A DNA stretch of 64,000 nucleotides from Apoda limacodes (GCA_946406115.1 OX291547.1:7693001-7757000); one strand, 5' to 3'; shown: positions 23,926-57,365, counted from the first letter of the stretch. A program made the numbers and translations. The notes: a model not told the origin generated them from the sequence alone.

Positions 23926-24328
23926 ATTTAATAGCCATTTTTTTGTTCGTCTTTAAGGACAGGCTACGATCTTGACCATACTACCAAGTCTCTGATAATT
24001 ATTTTTTAATCGTAGTTATTTTCAAATAAAGGCTTTGCTAGTATTTTCTTGAAATATAAATTAGTAGGTATTTCTTCAGTAATTCTCTTATATTTTCTTC
24101 ATATTTTGTCAAATTTTGTACAGACATTTGGACACACTGGACCAAGAAGCTTGTATGGATAAGCTTCTTGCATTGGTCATTTATTAATACATTGGACATT
24201 ATAAACAGTGTGGCCAGGCTTAGCAGGATCCTGTTATTTTAACAAAATTATACTTATTATAGCCCATAGCAAAGTTTGATAATTCGACGACAAATTTCGG
24301 CAGATTTTACGAAGATTTGTGAAGAGTT
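23926..24328 (+). promoter_or_regulatory. PASK upstream region
   Basis: About 400 bp between the LINE relic and the first PASK coding exon must hold the 5' UTR and core promoter if the start at 24329 is right. I see no confident TATA box or initiator. It contains a hairpin (AAGAAGCTT at 24144-24152 pairing with AAGCTTCTT at 24161-24169) and a 'cagtgtggccaggctt' phrase at 24210. The phrase resembles a hAT end, like 'cagtgtgaccagactt' at 55848. Confidence 0.3.
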
Positions 24329-45599
<21,271 letters not shown>

Positions 45600-46374
45600 T
45601 GCGCGAGTGTGACAGGGACAGAAACTTAACTTAGTCATGACATCAATACAGCTGGAATGCTGTGCTCAAGTGCGACAGAGACCGGCGTGTGATGAGATCA
45701 AACAGATGGCAGACATGATGCGATCAACAGAAATTAACTTAACTAGTGTAAAAAGAACAACTAATACCGTAATGAGGGACTGAGATGAATATACTACTGC
45801 TCAAACATATGAAAGACTTCAATCTAAACTTTTAATAGGTATGAGTGGGACAGCTAGCATATGTAGAATATTCTTAAATAAGATACATTATGTTAGGCAT
45901 GGTTAAGAGGCGAAGTATTTTACAATTAGGAAGAAATGATTTTTTAAAATATGTTCCTATATGAACACAAAAGATAGTTACTAAATAAGTCAGTATTATT
46001 CCGATAATGGCACGTTTTATAGGGATACGAAGAAAATGATGATCTCAGTTGTTAGCCTACGTAAATTAAGTATTCACATATTTGTTAAATTAGATTTATT
46101 CAAAAAAACACGCACAATACGCGCCACGGATATAGGTATGTGTCTGAGGCTACGTGATGCGCGACATGTATGAATTTACAGGCGAGAGAGACAGGTATGA
46201 AGTGTGTTGCAGAAGGGTAAAAGGCTAACTTCAGACACTAAGTTCCGTGGCGTGTGTTGTTTTGTAACATGTAAGTGTGCAAAATTATGCTTTTTAAGTA
46301 GGATTTTTAAAGTGTGATTTTTTGTATAGCGTTTGAAAAATACCTTGTCACTAATTCTTAATAATTGGTTTGTA

Positions 46375-46450
46375 AAGTTTTTAAAATGTGTTTTTTACAA
46401 AGAGGAAATAAAAAATATTTTTGGCGGCACTAGACAGGTAGTCACTGTCC
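46375..46450 (-). repeat. Inverse copy of the intron 7 repeat
   Basis: The reverse complement 'gtgactacctgtctagtgcc' followed by 'tttatttcctctttgtaaaa' closely matches 30222-30300. The candidate AATAAA polyadenylation signal at 46407 falls inside it. Confidence 0.65.
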
Positions 46451-46718
46451 CTTAACAAATGTTACTATGATAATGCTGCTTCCTCAAGTTATTGTGTAGA
46501 TTTCCTATCCATTCCAAATTAAGAGTAATACTTGGAAATTGATTCAGACTGATTCTACTATTATTTTATGTCACTTGTCTCATGCCAATTAAATATTGAG
46601 TAGTGTACCTTTTTGCAGGGATTGGTTTTAGTATACCTTAAGTTTTTCTGTAGTAACAAGATCAAGATCTGATTATTTTATTTTGTTAATAGTAAGTTCT
46701 AAATCTAAACTAAACTCT

Positions 46719-47342
46719 GGAGGCCTACAACTGATATCAGTTTCAATCCCAATCCAGTTTCAATCTAATTTCGTACTCCTAAACCAAATTGCGATTGGAT
46801 TAAAATTAGGATTGCACACATTTCGAAATCACAAAATATAAAAATAATACTGAAACTAATAAAAATTAAAGTGAAAGTTAAATCTTCGTAGCGATAGTTT
46901 AGTTTTGTTTATTAAGAATTTTGACATTGCTTTTCACAGATCATTATACCAAGGCTATGTTCCAAATCACGCCGAGTAATTATCGCACGGTAAAGTTGAA
47001 AAATCAACCCGTTCTGGAACAAGTGTTCGACAGTTAATTTTTACACTGACAGGAGTGAATTTCAACCTTTTCTATGGCAGTAAGAATTCAACTTGACAGT
47101 TGGAAAATTACCCTACCCGGTGCGTCCCAAAACCACTTTTTTAACTTCCTCGTTACGATTTGGAACACACTCCTTATTTCACTCTCGATCCGATGGCTCA
47201 AAGAGTACCGATTCTTAATATTTTAGTTCCGAAATTGACCACCGAATTCCGTTCTCGATTGAGCACTACAACGTTCAAGAATACCAATTTCTCGATCGCC
47301 GTAGGATTTAAAGATTGAAACTGATATCAGTTGTAGGCCTCC
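46719..47342. mobile_element. Element with perfect 30-bp terminal inverted repeats
   Basis: 46719-46748 ('ggaggcctacaactgatatc'...) and 47313-47342 are exact 30-bp inverse copies. The 624-bp interior is non-coding and itself contains a second MITE (46951-47174). I could not identify a clear target-site duplication, so the superfamily is unassigned. Confidence 0.85.
46951..47174. mobile_element. Nested MITE, 'tgttccaaatc' family, copy 1
   Basis: Ends 'aaggctatgttccaaatcac' and 'acgatttggaacacactcct' are inverse-like. The body ('gccgagtaattatcgcacgg', 'acagttaatttttacactga', 'ttggaaaattaccctacccg') is collinear in reverse with 56868-57090. Confidence 0.8.
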
Positions 47343-47519
47343 TGATCTAAGCAAGAGTGCTATTTAATTAAATGTGGGTAATCTACTAGTTGACTTTGTT
47401 ATTGTGCCCGAAATATTTAGTACAATGGATATGTTAAGGGGCATATATCAGCTAACTAGTGCTCCCATTGGATATTTTGTAATGATATTTAGTGTAAAGT
47501 AGCTAATTTTATCAGAAAT

Positions 47520-47680
47520 ATTAACCACAGCTCACAGATGTATTCCATAAAAAATACAAAACGGTTTAAACATAGCTCATGACTATTGTTATTATATCTA
47601 TGTAGTAGATTTTTAAAACAAGATTTGTACGAAGAGAAAAATATAGTGGCGCCAGTTAGCTGTGCGTCTTGTACACGTAA
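47520..47680 (-). repeat. Diverged copy of the intron 7 repeat
   Basis: The reverse complement of 47595-47665 ('ctaactggcgccactatatt', then 'ctcttcgtacaaatcttg') aligns with 30235-30310. More diverged than 46375-46450. Confidence 0.5.
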
Positions 47681-48481
47681 CTATTTAACTGAACAGTCAA
47701 ATGTCAATGAATTCAAATTTGCCTAACATTACCATTAACAAAATAGCCTAAAATACAAATATAAAATATTTGAAATTACAAATTTGCTCAAAGAATATCA
47801 ACTTTCTTGTTCACATTATTAACATGATAATTTATTTATGTTTTAGTAGTATTTTGATCTTAAGGGATTCATTAGCATTGCAACCACTTAATCATCACTA
47901 GAGATTTAGTAAAAAGATGCACTGAGTAGATACTTAACAAGTTTTTGATGTTTGTGTGCGTATAGGAAAAGTACGGATGTACGTAACTATATCATCAAAT
48001 GTGGCGTCCTTTACGCTGTCTAACTCATATATGTACCGCAATTGTGTAACTTCCCTTAAGAGCACAAGCCCTTAAAGCAGAAAATATCTGAAAAGATTCA
48101 TGTTTAGGTTATTTCAGAATGTCTGTCCGTCGCAGATTAGTCACTTATTTGTGTGCTTTAAATACATTCCGAATATATTATTTGTAAGCATACTTTATTT
48201 CATTAACTCCTAATGTGATAACTCCTTGTAACTTCTAGAATTTTATTAATTGAGCTATTATGTTTACATTAGGGGAAACACTATAAACAAACGTCACGTC
48301 ACTAGTTACAACGTCACATGCCATAAAGGGGGCCTTACTTACCAGCCAGTTACTAAGTGAACTGCAGCCCATACACTGTAAATTGTTTTGAGACAGCGGC
48401 GGCAAGTACGATGTCTCCTCTTGTACTTATATAATAACACAATGAATTCATGTTCACATATATACGTTAACTTATCGGCTT

Positions 48482-48688
48482 CCTTATTCAAATCTGTAAA
48501 ACCATTTGGTCCTAAGATGACATACATTGTCCGTTTACTTACATTTCAATGAATGTGTAGAATAACTTGATGGTTATGACCTACATTGCTGAATAAATCG
48601 TTATTCTACACATTTTTCATAAAAACGTAAAGTAAATGGACATGTTAGTCATCTTGGAACCAGATGGTTTATACTGACTTGAATAAGG
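48482..48688. mobile_element. 207-bp foldback element with about 86-bp arms
   Basis: Arm 48482-48567 ('ccttattcaaatctgtaaaa' ... 'gtgtagaataac') pairs with 48600-48688 in reverse, with an exact 15-bp core AATGTGTAGAATAAC next to a 32-nt loop. Several substitutions and small indels occur outward. Non-coding; the overlapping open frame on the minus strand is chance. If transcribed it would form a long hairpin. Confidence 0.85.
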
Positions 48689-49149
48689 GGGCAGGTGTTC
48701 TTATTCTTATGATTAGAATTAAGGTCCTTACAAATAGATACCTTAGTAGTTTTAGTGTTAAAAAACCAAGTTTCTTATTTAAATTTTTAATTATACTTTC
48801 AATTACATTGTAAATATCATCGACTAACATACATATCTGTGCGGGTTCAATCATAGGTAGATGTTTATATTATTTATTTTTATTATAGGTAGCTCGTATA
48901 ATGTGATTTTAAAGTACAGTATTGAATGAATATACATAGGTACTCTATTTTCGTAGTGTTCATTTACGATTTGTGTTGCTTAAATGTATTAATAATAATT
49001 TATTTGTTGTCCAGTGCGTCCGTTTATCGACTAGTGCCTTACAGCGGATAGCGGGTTACGTTGCCCTAGGATGACTATGTATATAAATTTAACACAATAA
49101 ATTATGTATTTTGACCTTTGTTTTTTATTCACAAATAAGTTCAAATTTG

Positions 49150-49425
49150 ACTTCCTCGTGATCAGTCAGGGCTCAAGGCCTGCTGTGCTGAGGGCGTGGG
49201 TTCGATTCCCGTACTGTTCAAACATTTGTGTGTCTTAAATCTGAATTTTTTCTATGTACAATATGTATTTATTTACAAAAATATAAACATATATATGTAT
49301 TTGTTGCCTTTGTGTAGTACGTACCCATAGTACAAGCTTTGCTTAGTTTGGGATTAGATGGCACTGTGTGTAATGTGCAGAAATATTTATACATCCATGT
49401 TTAGCTATCAATATCCCAAAATCCA
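49150..49425 (+). repeat. tRNA-derived SINE
   Basis: B box 'gggttcgattcccg' at 49198-49211 and a degenerate A-box region near 49165-49180. The tail has 'gtacccatagtacaagcttt' and 'gcttagtttgggattagatg', which I recognise as the body of a widespread lepidopteran SINE. Confidence 0.75.
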
Positions 49426-49439
49426 AATGTTATAGTACC

Positions 49440-51090
49440 TACAAACCACCCTGATGGTACCGCTCATGCTGGATCAGCATGATACGCATTAAATCCAATA
49501 TTCGAGACTATTTTACTCAACCCTACTGCTTAGAGTCAATTCAAGCAACAAATATTGTCATTGAAGATTGTACTGAACCCTTGACAGTATCTGCATTATA
49601 CTGTCCACCTAAACATAACCTAAAAGAAGATGATTATACTTCTTACTTCAAACACAAGGAAATAGATTTATAGCTGGTGGTTACTATAATGCCAAACACA
49701 CTAATTGAGGTTTACGAGTTACGTCACCGAAAGGACGCCAACTGCTATCAGCAAGTCAAGAATTAAAACTCAGGGTCATATTGACAGGGGAACCAACATA
49801 TTGGCCCACAGACAGGAAGCCGATCCCTGATCTTGTTTGTTTGTGTGACAAAATGCATTGTAGATTCATACCGTTTGGCGAAATCATGCTTAGAATTATC
49901 ATCGGACCACTTACCAGTTTTGATAACTTTAAAAAAAGGTAACATAGAATCAAAACCAATGTATAGTGCATAGCCACAAAACAAACTGGACTCCCGGCCG
50001 CGGCCTGGTATCCTCTTCTATAAATACAAAACTACCTCTAATAGCTGATGACGACATAACAGTGGCTGTAGAACACTTTGATAACATTATCCAGACATCA
50101 GCTTGAAAAGCAACACCCTACTGAAGTAAAATTAACATCAAATTCTTGCTGACAAACAATAAGAGATAGGATCCGTGAAAAACGTTCAGCCAGAAAATAA
50201 TGGCAGCAGTCGCGACATCCAGTAGACAAGAAAAACCTTAACTACATCACATTGAAACTAAAAACATTGCTAAATGAGCACAAACTCCAAGGTGTTGAAA
50301 ATTATCTAATGAACTTGTATGCCACACGTTCGACTGATTACTCTTTGTGATAAACCACAAAAAGATTAAAGCAACCAAAGTTTCACCAACCTCCAATACG
50401 TAATCCGGACAACTCTTGGGCCAACAGTGATCTAGAAAAGGCTTAAACATTTGCCACAGACCTAAAAGCGGTATTTAAACCTAATGCCACTGCAAACTCT
50501 ATCAACATTACAGATGACATCTCAAAAGTACTGGCTGAAACTTACAAACTAGATCCACCCACAAATTTTTTTGCCAAGACTGAAGTGCGTACTACCATAC
50601 CATATCATTACTGCTAAAGTACTGAGAGAATTATCTGATGCGGGTGGAGAAGTATTAACACAGATATGCAACGCGATACTCATATTCTACCACAATGCTC
50701 AAATAATCATGATAAAGCCAGGTAAAAGTGCTGAAGATCTTAAGTCTTATCGCCCCATAAGTCTCCTGCCAATAACCTCCAAGGTTCCTGAAAGCCTGTT
50801 CCTCAGCAGAATGAATCCAATTCTTAAAGAAGAAAAAATAATAATTCTGAATCATCAGTTTGGATTCCAGCAAGGACATGGCACAATTGAGCAAATCCAC
50901 AGACTTGTAGTAGTAGATAGGATACATGATTGTTTCGAAAATAAAAAGTATTGCTCGGCAGCATTTTTGGACATTTGTTGCTTTGATTTTACAGTGTTCT
51001 TCAAATTTGATCCACATATGGTCAGCGCAGTCATAATCTATCCGAATCCGCTTCCAGATAGTTTCTTATCTCATCTATTAATGTATCGCC
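49440..51090 (+). mobile_element. Degenerate Jockey-like LINE (endonuclease and RT start)
   Basis: At 49479-49673 the translation has IQATNIVIEDCTEPLTVSAL followed by YCPPKH, an apurinic-like endonuclease region. Frame-shifted pieces follow, including a SSDHLPVL motif (near 49900) typical of the endonuclease end. At 50571-51095 comes the RT start (KPGKSAEDLKSYRPISLLPI, then NHQFGFQQGHGTIEQIHRLV). Stops and shifts throughout. No palm motifs remain before it ends near 51090. Confidence 0.75.
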
Positions 51091-51127
51091 TTTAGGGCCA
51101 TCCAGTGCCCCCACATAGTTCTAGGGG

Positions 51128-53693
51128 ATCTATCCACTATTAATATATCAGTCAAAGTCCTTAGCGGAATTATTGATATTATAGCACCAATCTTAGCCAT
51201 AATATTTAATAAGTGTGTTGACGAAGGGATATTCCCAGACTTAATGAAATATAGTAAAATAATACCACTTTTTAAAAGTGGAAGTAAAGATGATCCTAAT
51301 AATTTTAGACCTATCTCTTGCTGCCTGCCTTAAGCAAAATTTTTGAAAAAATTATGTTCAATCAGATGCTGAAACATTTTAACTTAAATGGATTACTTCA
51401 TCCTCAACAGTTTGGTTTTACAAAAGGGCGTTCCACAACTGACGCAATGAAGTAAAATCCAATGGCTCTGAAGTAAAATTAGAAATTCCTCAAGGTTCTA
51501 TTTTAGATCCTTTTCTATTTTTAATTTACATAAATGACTTACCTTTCTTTGTGGAGAAGCTGTGCAAGATTGTACTATTTGCTGATGACACATCTCTTTT
51601 ATTTAAAGTTGACAGAAATAAAACTAATTTTGACGGCGTAAGTAGTGCGCTTTCTCAGGTTCTTCAGTGGTTTACTGCAAATAATTTACTTCTTAATGCG
51701 AAAAAGACTAAGTGTTTAAAATTTATGATGCCAAATTTCAGAAACATAAGTACAAAATTATACCTAAACGGAGAAGAAATAGAACTATTAGACTCACCAG
51801 TGTTTCTAGGTATTACATTAGACAATAGGCTGCAGTGGAATCCTCACATTTCAGTTCTTGCAGGAAAACTCAGTTCAGCTGCCTATGCAGTTAGGAAAGT
51901 TAGGCAGCTTACAGATGTTGACACTGCTCGCTTGGTCTACTTTAGCTATTTCCATTCCGTCATGTCTTATGGCATTTTGCATTGGGGTAAGGCAGCTGAT
52001 ATTGATACAGTCTTTATTTTGCAAAAGAGAGCAGTACGGTCAATTTATAAATTAGGACCTCAAATTTCTCTTAGGGAACTAATTAGGGAAATTGATATTT
52101 TAACTGTTCCTTGCCAATATATCTTCGCTTGTAAAATGTATGAACGCCAAAATTGACACTTATTTGCTAAAAATAGTGACCTCGAGAGTGTTAATACAAG
52201 GAATAAGGATAAATTGGTAGTTCCAAAATGTCTTCAGAAGGTACATAGCTCTTTCGCAATACAAAGTATATTTTTCTACAATAAAATTCCAGAACATGTG
52301 GTTAATTTACCCTCAAATAAATTAAAAATATATGTCAAAGATAGTTTAATGAAAAAAAGCTATTACAAAGTTGATGAATACATAAATGATAAAAAATTGT
52401 GTGTGTCAGCTCCGACGCACGACTGGAGTTTACTCCTTAAGTTCGATAGTCTAACCAGACGCAAAAAGAGTTTATTTAACTTAAAAAAGATTGATACTGC
52501 ATGAAAGGGTAAATTAACAAATTAATGAAAATAATATACATATATAAATATATATTTATTCATTTCATATACATTTATTATAACTAATCGACGAAATATT
52601 TTACATTAAACTTTTTACAATAGTCAATTTCAGATGTGCATAAATATATCATTAAGAATGTTGATAAATTATGTAATTATACTAAACATATAGGTATAGT
52701 CGCTTTGCAGTATACCCTATGCACATGTCCCTATACCCTACACTCACAACCAAATTAGAAAGTTGCGCGACATAGGATGCGCACCAAAAACGTAACGAGG
52801 TCATTCATCGATAGATTTTACTCCTCACATTTTTCTCATACCGGGCTCCTTATATATGCAAATCGATTCTTAAGGAGTAAACTCCAAAAATGCTTGGAAA
52901 AATTAGAACTTAATTGATTTGTATTGGGGCATTTGAAATATTTTTTTGAAATTAAAACATTGTTTATTATGTTATTACCTAGTGTAAGGCTATATTGTAT
53001 TTTTATATGATGTATAAAAGATTAACTAGTGAGTTTATTTGCTTCTCGGTAGTAAAGCATTACAAACCTTCCAATCTTCTCCTCTTATATTTTGTTCCTT
53101 TACTACACACATTGTAACTAGTACAATCGAAGTTTTATTGGAGTTGCTTAAGTGTGTCATGCTCTCTCAAAGTGTCTCTGCGGTGGTGGCGTGTGTGTCG
53201 GGTCGTTACGTTCCCTAAAACATGGTTGAGCGAAGCGATGGCTGATTCATGTGTCATACTCGTGAACCCGCTGTGGAGGCTGGTCTGCTCTTGCAAACTT
53301 CTTTGTATTCTTAGTATTTAGTCTTACTTTTTTGTTTTGTTTATTAATACTGTAAGACATTGATTATTTCTTAGTGATGAATCCATAAACTGTCTTTTGT
53401 TTATATTAGGTACTTTTTTATGTTGTGCTTGTGCTTTATATTTCATGTTTTTTTATGTTTGTAATGGAAAGTGTCCTTTTATGATAGGGAGGGCATTTTC
53501 CAATATTTGAATTGGACGCTGTAAGAGAAAAGGGAGAAAAGAAATGCCCTTGCTGAGTTTCTTGCCGATTCTTCTCAGTACAAGGTCTCCCGCCCCGTAG
53601 ACTTACGAACCGATGGCGTAGTGACATTCATAAGTGCTCAATTATTGTAGCCTAAACTGAATAAATTATATTGAATTTGAATTGAATATTGTT
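51128..53693 (+). mobile_element. LINE with internal deletion in the RT
   Basis: Opens at FNKCVDEGIFPDLMKYSKII, then FKSGSKDDPNNFRPISCC and QFGFTKGRSTTDA. A deletion near 51450 removes palm motif A and jumps to VKLEIPQGSILDPFLFLIYI (motif B). Motif C is FADDTSLLF (near 51585). The thumb and C-terminus read to 52504 apart from one in-frame TGA at 52154. The 3' UTR probably runs to 53693: it holds 'gagtttcttgccgattcttc' (53556) and ends 'attatattgaatttgaattg', a TTGAAT-type tail. Loss of motif A makes it inactive. Linking the 53155-53693 tail to this copy is inference. Confidence 0.75.
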
Positions 53694-53739
53694 CTAATGG
53701 GTTTGGATATGTCGTATACATCCACGAGTATCCGGTGCT

Positions 53740-53970
53740 GCAATGTTAGGGCCTCACCTGCAATCCTTGAATTTATGCTTTACAGTTACGTCTGAGACTA
53801 TAAAGTCTATTTGTGAGACTTTTCCTGCACATCTGTAGGTGATTAGTAGTTCCAGTTTCTTTTGAAAGTTTGTAAATATCAGACTTAAAGAGTGCTTTGC
53901 CGCAAAATCTAGGATTTCTAATCCTTGTTTATTCACTTTGCCCAGCCCATACTGGCCCATACATTAATAT
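53740..53970 (-). mobile_element. RTE-type LINE endonuclease fragment
   Basis: A minus-strand frame (53754-53960) reads GQYGLGKVNKQGLEILDFAA, then LLITYRCAGKVSQIDFIVSD. The G.....N..G..ILDFA and TY....SQIDFI patterns are those of the C-terminal half of endonucleases in RTE-like LINEs. Only this exon-sized piece is present. Confidence 0.75.
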
Positions 53971-55030
53971 TGCTACATCTACATATCTAAAACTGCTTTT
54001 TAAATATTAATGTTTCCTCTACCCAAAGGTTACCTGGCTGAGATCACTCTAAAGTGATAAGCCTGCTTCATTATATGCTTTTTAATAAAATGAACAAATT
54101 AGTGTGATGAGTAATGATTAACTTATTGGTATGCAATAAAGAATACAGGTTAATGAGATGCTTCCTTGCAAGGTTGAGAAAAAACAGACTTTTATATTTA
54201 GGTATATATTAGGTAAATTACACAAAATTAGTGCTGTAATTATAATAATAATAAGTGTTTTTAATTTAGATAACCATAATCCATAGATGTTAGTAGATTC
54301 TTACACTTTTTCTAATCTATATTATTGTATGTTATTAATTATTACAATATCTGTTAAGGTACATGTAATTAAATATTCTACATCAATTTAAGACTGTAGC
54401 TGGACCACAATGATTGACAAAAGGATTTGAACAGTGTTACTTTTACTGCATTACTACAACAAGCAACCTGTGTGCCAACATATTAGCTCTTACTGCCGAC
54501 GCTCTGCCACTGTTTAATGTCCATGTTATTATTCAAATCTTCAAACACATAATGCCAAAGGTATTTAAAATGAATTGGTCTATTGAGTGTCAAGCCATTT
54601 AACATGATAGGCAGAACACAATTTGGACCGTAATTCCTCTTTGCAAACCTTTAAAACGAGTTTATCAAGTTAATTTCTGCAGCTTACTCTCCACTGTAAA
54701 CTAATATAAAATACAAAAATTTCCAACAGTAATACATGCTTATACATGCTGCTCATGAAATGAATAAATATTGTCCAACTTGGGTGAAATATTTCAGGAT
54801 TTCTACAGATAATCCTTTGAAATCCTGCTTGCTTGAACTGAGTATGATTTGGGCCAGTTTCTCTCAAGTGTAAAGAAGTTTTTAAGGGACATCATGCAAT
54901 GAGTAACAAATACATGTCAATATGAAAATGTCTGAACAAAATTTCTGCAGTATTGTGCAATTTTTGCTGATTGGTCTGCCAATTACTTAGCCTAATCTTG
55001 GATAGTTTTATTAAGAGTGTTAAAAAATAT
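53971..55030. other. Unassigned non-coding stretch
   Basis: About 1 kb with no recognised family; open frames at 54414-54602 (+) and 54670-54867 (-) have no motifs. Confidence 0.35.
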
Positions 55031-55043
55031 TTTAAATTTTATC

Positions 55044-55537
55044 TCACAGTTTCTTCATTGCAGTTATTACTGCCTTAACCTCATTTTGCCTCATACTTTC
55101 GGCTATTTTTGAATCCGGGAGTATTCGAGGTAATAACTCCAAGAGCTGATCCACAGCATTTGCAGGAAATTCGTGTTTTATGACGAAATTAGCCAATTTC
55201 AAAGCAGAAGCTTTTTCCTTTTCAGATAGTGATCGTGATTTATTTTGTAATGCAGTATCAATAAATTTTTGTTTTAACTTTTCAGAATTATAGATGTGGG
55301 AAGCCGTTTCTTTGTGTCTTCTAATTACGATGATATCAGCTGAAAACTTCTTGTTGCAAATAGTACAAAACCCATTGTATTTATTGTACCTTTTTAACCA
55401 ACTGCTTAAATCTGGTTTCAAGAGCCATTCGGCTCGAAATATCTGTTTACATGGTTGCGGATTTTTCTTGGCATTTTTGGACGTTCATCTTCAGAACACG
55501 AAGAGTTATCACTTTTAATATATTTGAAAGTAAACAT
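55044..55537 (-). pseudogene. Zinc-finger N-terminal part of a hAT-like transposase
   Basis: On the minus strand an ATG near 55537 starts MFTFKYIKSDNSSCSEDERP. A frameshift near 55425 joins it to LLKPDLSSWLKRYNKYNGFC. The finger is C-x2-C...H-x5-H (FCTICNKKF to RRHKETASH), of the kind at the N-terminus of a group of insect hAT-like transposases. The frame then continues as a helical region to KAVITAMKKL and a stop at 55041. The catalytic part is absent. It could be a domesticated gene fragment, but the frameshift and transposon context favour a relic. Confidence 0.6.
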
Positions 55538-55847
55538 ATTCTATAAAGAGAACTCTAAAATACAATTCGACAAATCACAAAAAAAAAACTACTATAATTA
55601 TATATATAACTATTTTACGAATCTTGAAGTTAAAAAATACTTTGATATATTCAATACTAAATAATTTGTGGATATATTCTCCTATCTCGATGGACGTCAT
55701 AGAGGAAACAAATACTGCGTTGGACGTGTAATGTAACACTACCACAGATAATAGTATATTATTATGTACAACGAGAGATGGGGAATTCCCTACGCCCTAA
55801 GACCAAGTTAGATACTTGGTCTTAGCCTACGCCCGAGGCGGTCCCAG

Positions 55848-56547
55848 TGTGACCAGACTTAATTTTCCAAAAATACCTAGGACCGTAAAAAATATACTGA
55901 AATATAGGTACCTATCTTTTAGGAAAAATATACCAATAAAAATACTGATTTTAATAATATGTTTTATTCATTGATCATCATCACAATAAATTTTAGATTG
56001 GTATTTTAACATTCTATTTCAAGGTTTAAAGTTCACACAATTCCCTTCATCTTTAACACCTTGTTTTGTTTTTTAAATTGCTGATACATTTTGTTTACAA
56101 ATCTTTTGTGAAAATATACGTTCGCATGTAGATTCGATATCGGTATACATAACAGAGATTTACTGAAACTAGTTATACTTTTGTATTTTAACGTTCCTAC
56201 CATCGTTGTTAGAAATTTTCCCAACTTGCACCCAAAATTGTTCACAAGAAAGGGGTGAACCAGAACTCGTAGATTGTAACAAATTATTTACTTCGCGATC
56301 AAGTTTTAGGGTGCTATACTCTTCGTCAATTGACTGCATTTTTTTCTGGCTGTAATTCGTATGGGGGAGTTTCTATTACATTTCTTAAACTTCGAAATTC
56401 TGTATGCACGGCAGTGTGTGAGTTAAGAAATTTCAATTCTCGAAAAATCTCATTTTTAAATGGCAAACGAGACTTTAATTGCGTGCTCAACTCAATTAAA
56501 AATGATGATTGACATCTTTTGAAAAACTCAAAAATTTGTTCTTTCAT
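55848..56547 (-). pseudogene. hAT-like transposase C-terminal (dimerisation) part
   Basis: The minus-strand frame 56547-56326 reads LKFLNSHTAVHTEFRSLRNV, then an ELQPEKNAVN end. Shifted frames next give STLKLDREVNNLLQSTSSG, an SCEQFWVQVGKIS stretch, SKSLLCIPISN and CERIFSQ. The last two correspond, across a frameshift, to the conserved 'LL.iP.SNA..ER.FS' end of hAT dimerisation domains. A hAT-like end, 'cagtgtgaccagactt', lies at 55848-55863, on the side where the 3' terminus should be. Confidence 0.65.
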
Positions 56548-56867
56548 ATTAATATTTTCTCTATTAATTAATTCTTAACCCACTTGGATACCTAAGTAAA
56601 ATTTTTATATATTTTTTTTTATATATACGTATACGGATAGTCACATTGAAAAATAGTGTTAAAATTGTTGTAGTCCAAAAAGTAAAAGTAAAGTTTGTTT
56701 GATGTAAAAATTCTGATGACACAATGCGATCACTCAAGTGTTGGTCTTGAAAATAAAATTGCAATGTCCTCCACTGCTCAATTATTCTTCTAACATAGGC
56801 CGCCGCGGCCCGAGCCACAGAGTACATTATATATATGGCCCGAGCTTTGCCTGAGCTTCATTCTAGG

Positions 56868-57090
56868 GTGCGTTCCAAATCGCAACGAGGAAGTTAAAAA
56901 AGTGATTTTAGGACGCCCGGGGTAGAGTAATTTTCCAACTGCCAAGTTGAATTCTTTACACTGCCATATAAAAGGTTGAAATTCACTCCTGTCAGTGTAA
57001 AAATTAACTGTCAAACACTTGTTCCAGAAAGGGTTGATTTTTCAACTTAACCGTGCGATAATTACTCGGCGTGATTTGGAACACAGCCCT
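56868..57090. mobile_element. 'tgttccaaatc' MITE, copy 2
   Basis: 223-bp palindromic-style element. Left end 'agggtgcgttccaaatcgca' and right end 'gtgatttggaacacagccct' are inverse, each next to a TA. It is the reverse-orientation relative of 46951-47174. Non-coding; overlapping open frames are chance. Confidence 0.8.
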
Positions 57091-57365
57091 AATATGGATA
57101 ATATGAATGAAGGTACATTCGTTAATAAAGAAATGTTACGTTTTTAGTGTTTTAAACTTAGGTAGCCTTTCTCAATTCTATATCTATGGTCTTTCTACCA
57201 CTGATCAAGGGTGCAACCCCTTTTTTTTTATTCAAATTAGGATTTTACAAACACTTTTGAATCGTGAAAGTTATGAAATACTATTTATATAATTTGGACT
57301 TGCATTATCACAAAACTAAATTTTATTTATTAATCCAAATTCTTCAAGGTGACGAAAGTACAAAA
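57091..57365. other. Unassigned spacer
   Basis: Non-coding, no recognised repeat. Confidence 0.3.

Larger units (their letters stand above)
45600..49101 (+). other. PASK downstream flank, candidate 3' UTR
   Basis: No further coding. Polyadenylation signals AATAAA occur at 46407-46412 and 49096-49101; the latter is followed by a TG/T-rich stretch that makes a plausible end. Which one is used cannot be told from sequence. The stretch is interrupted by a repeat (46375-46450, inverse of 30222), a 624-bp terminal-inverted-repeat element, a related repeat (47520-47680) and a foldback (48482-48688), so any long transcript would carry strong secondary structure. Confidence 0.45.

Noticed and set aside
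24100..24240. A core promoter for PASK at the 24144-24169 hairpin or the 'attataaac' near 24201
   Set aside because: No consistent TATA/initiator pair at proper spacing, and the nearby 'cagtgtggccagg' looks transposon-derived.
55044..55537. A host zinc-finger gene
   Set aside because: Frameshift near 55425, a single finger, no further exons found, and hAT dimerisation remnants nearby. A domesticated gene cannot be ruled out but is not supported.
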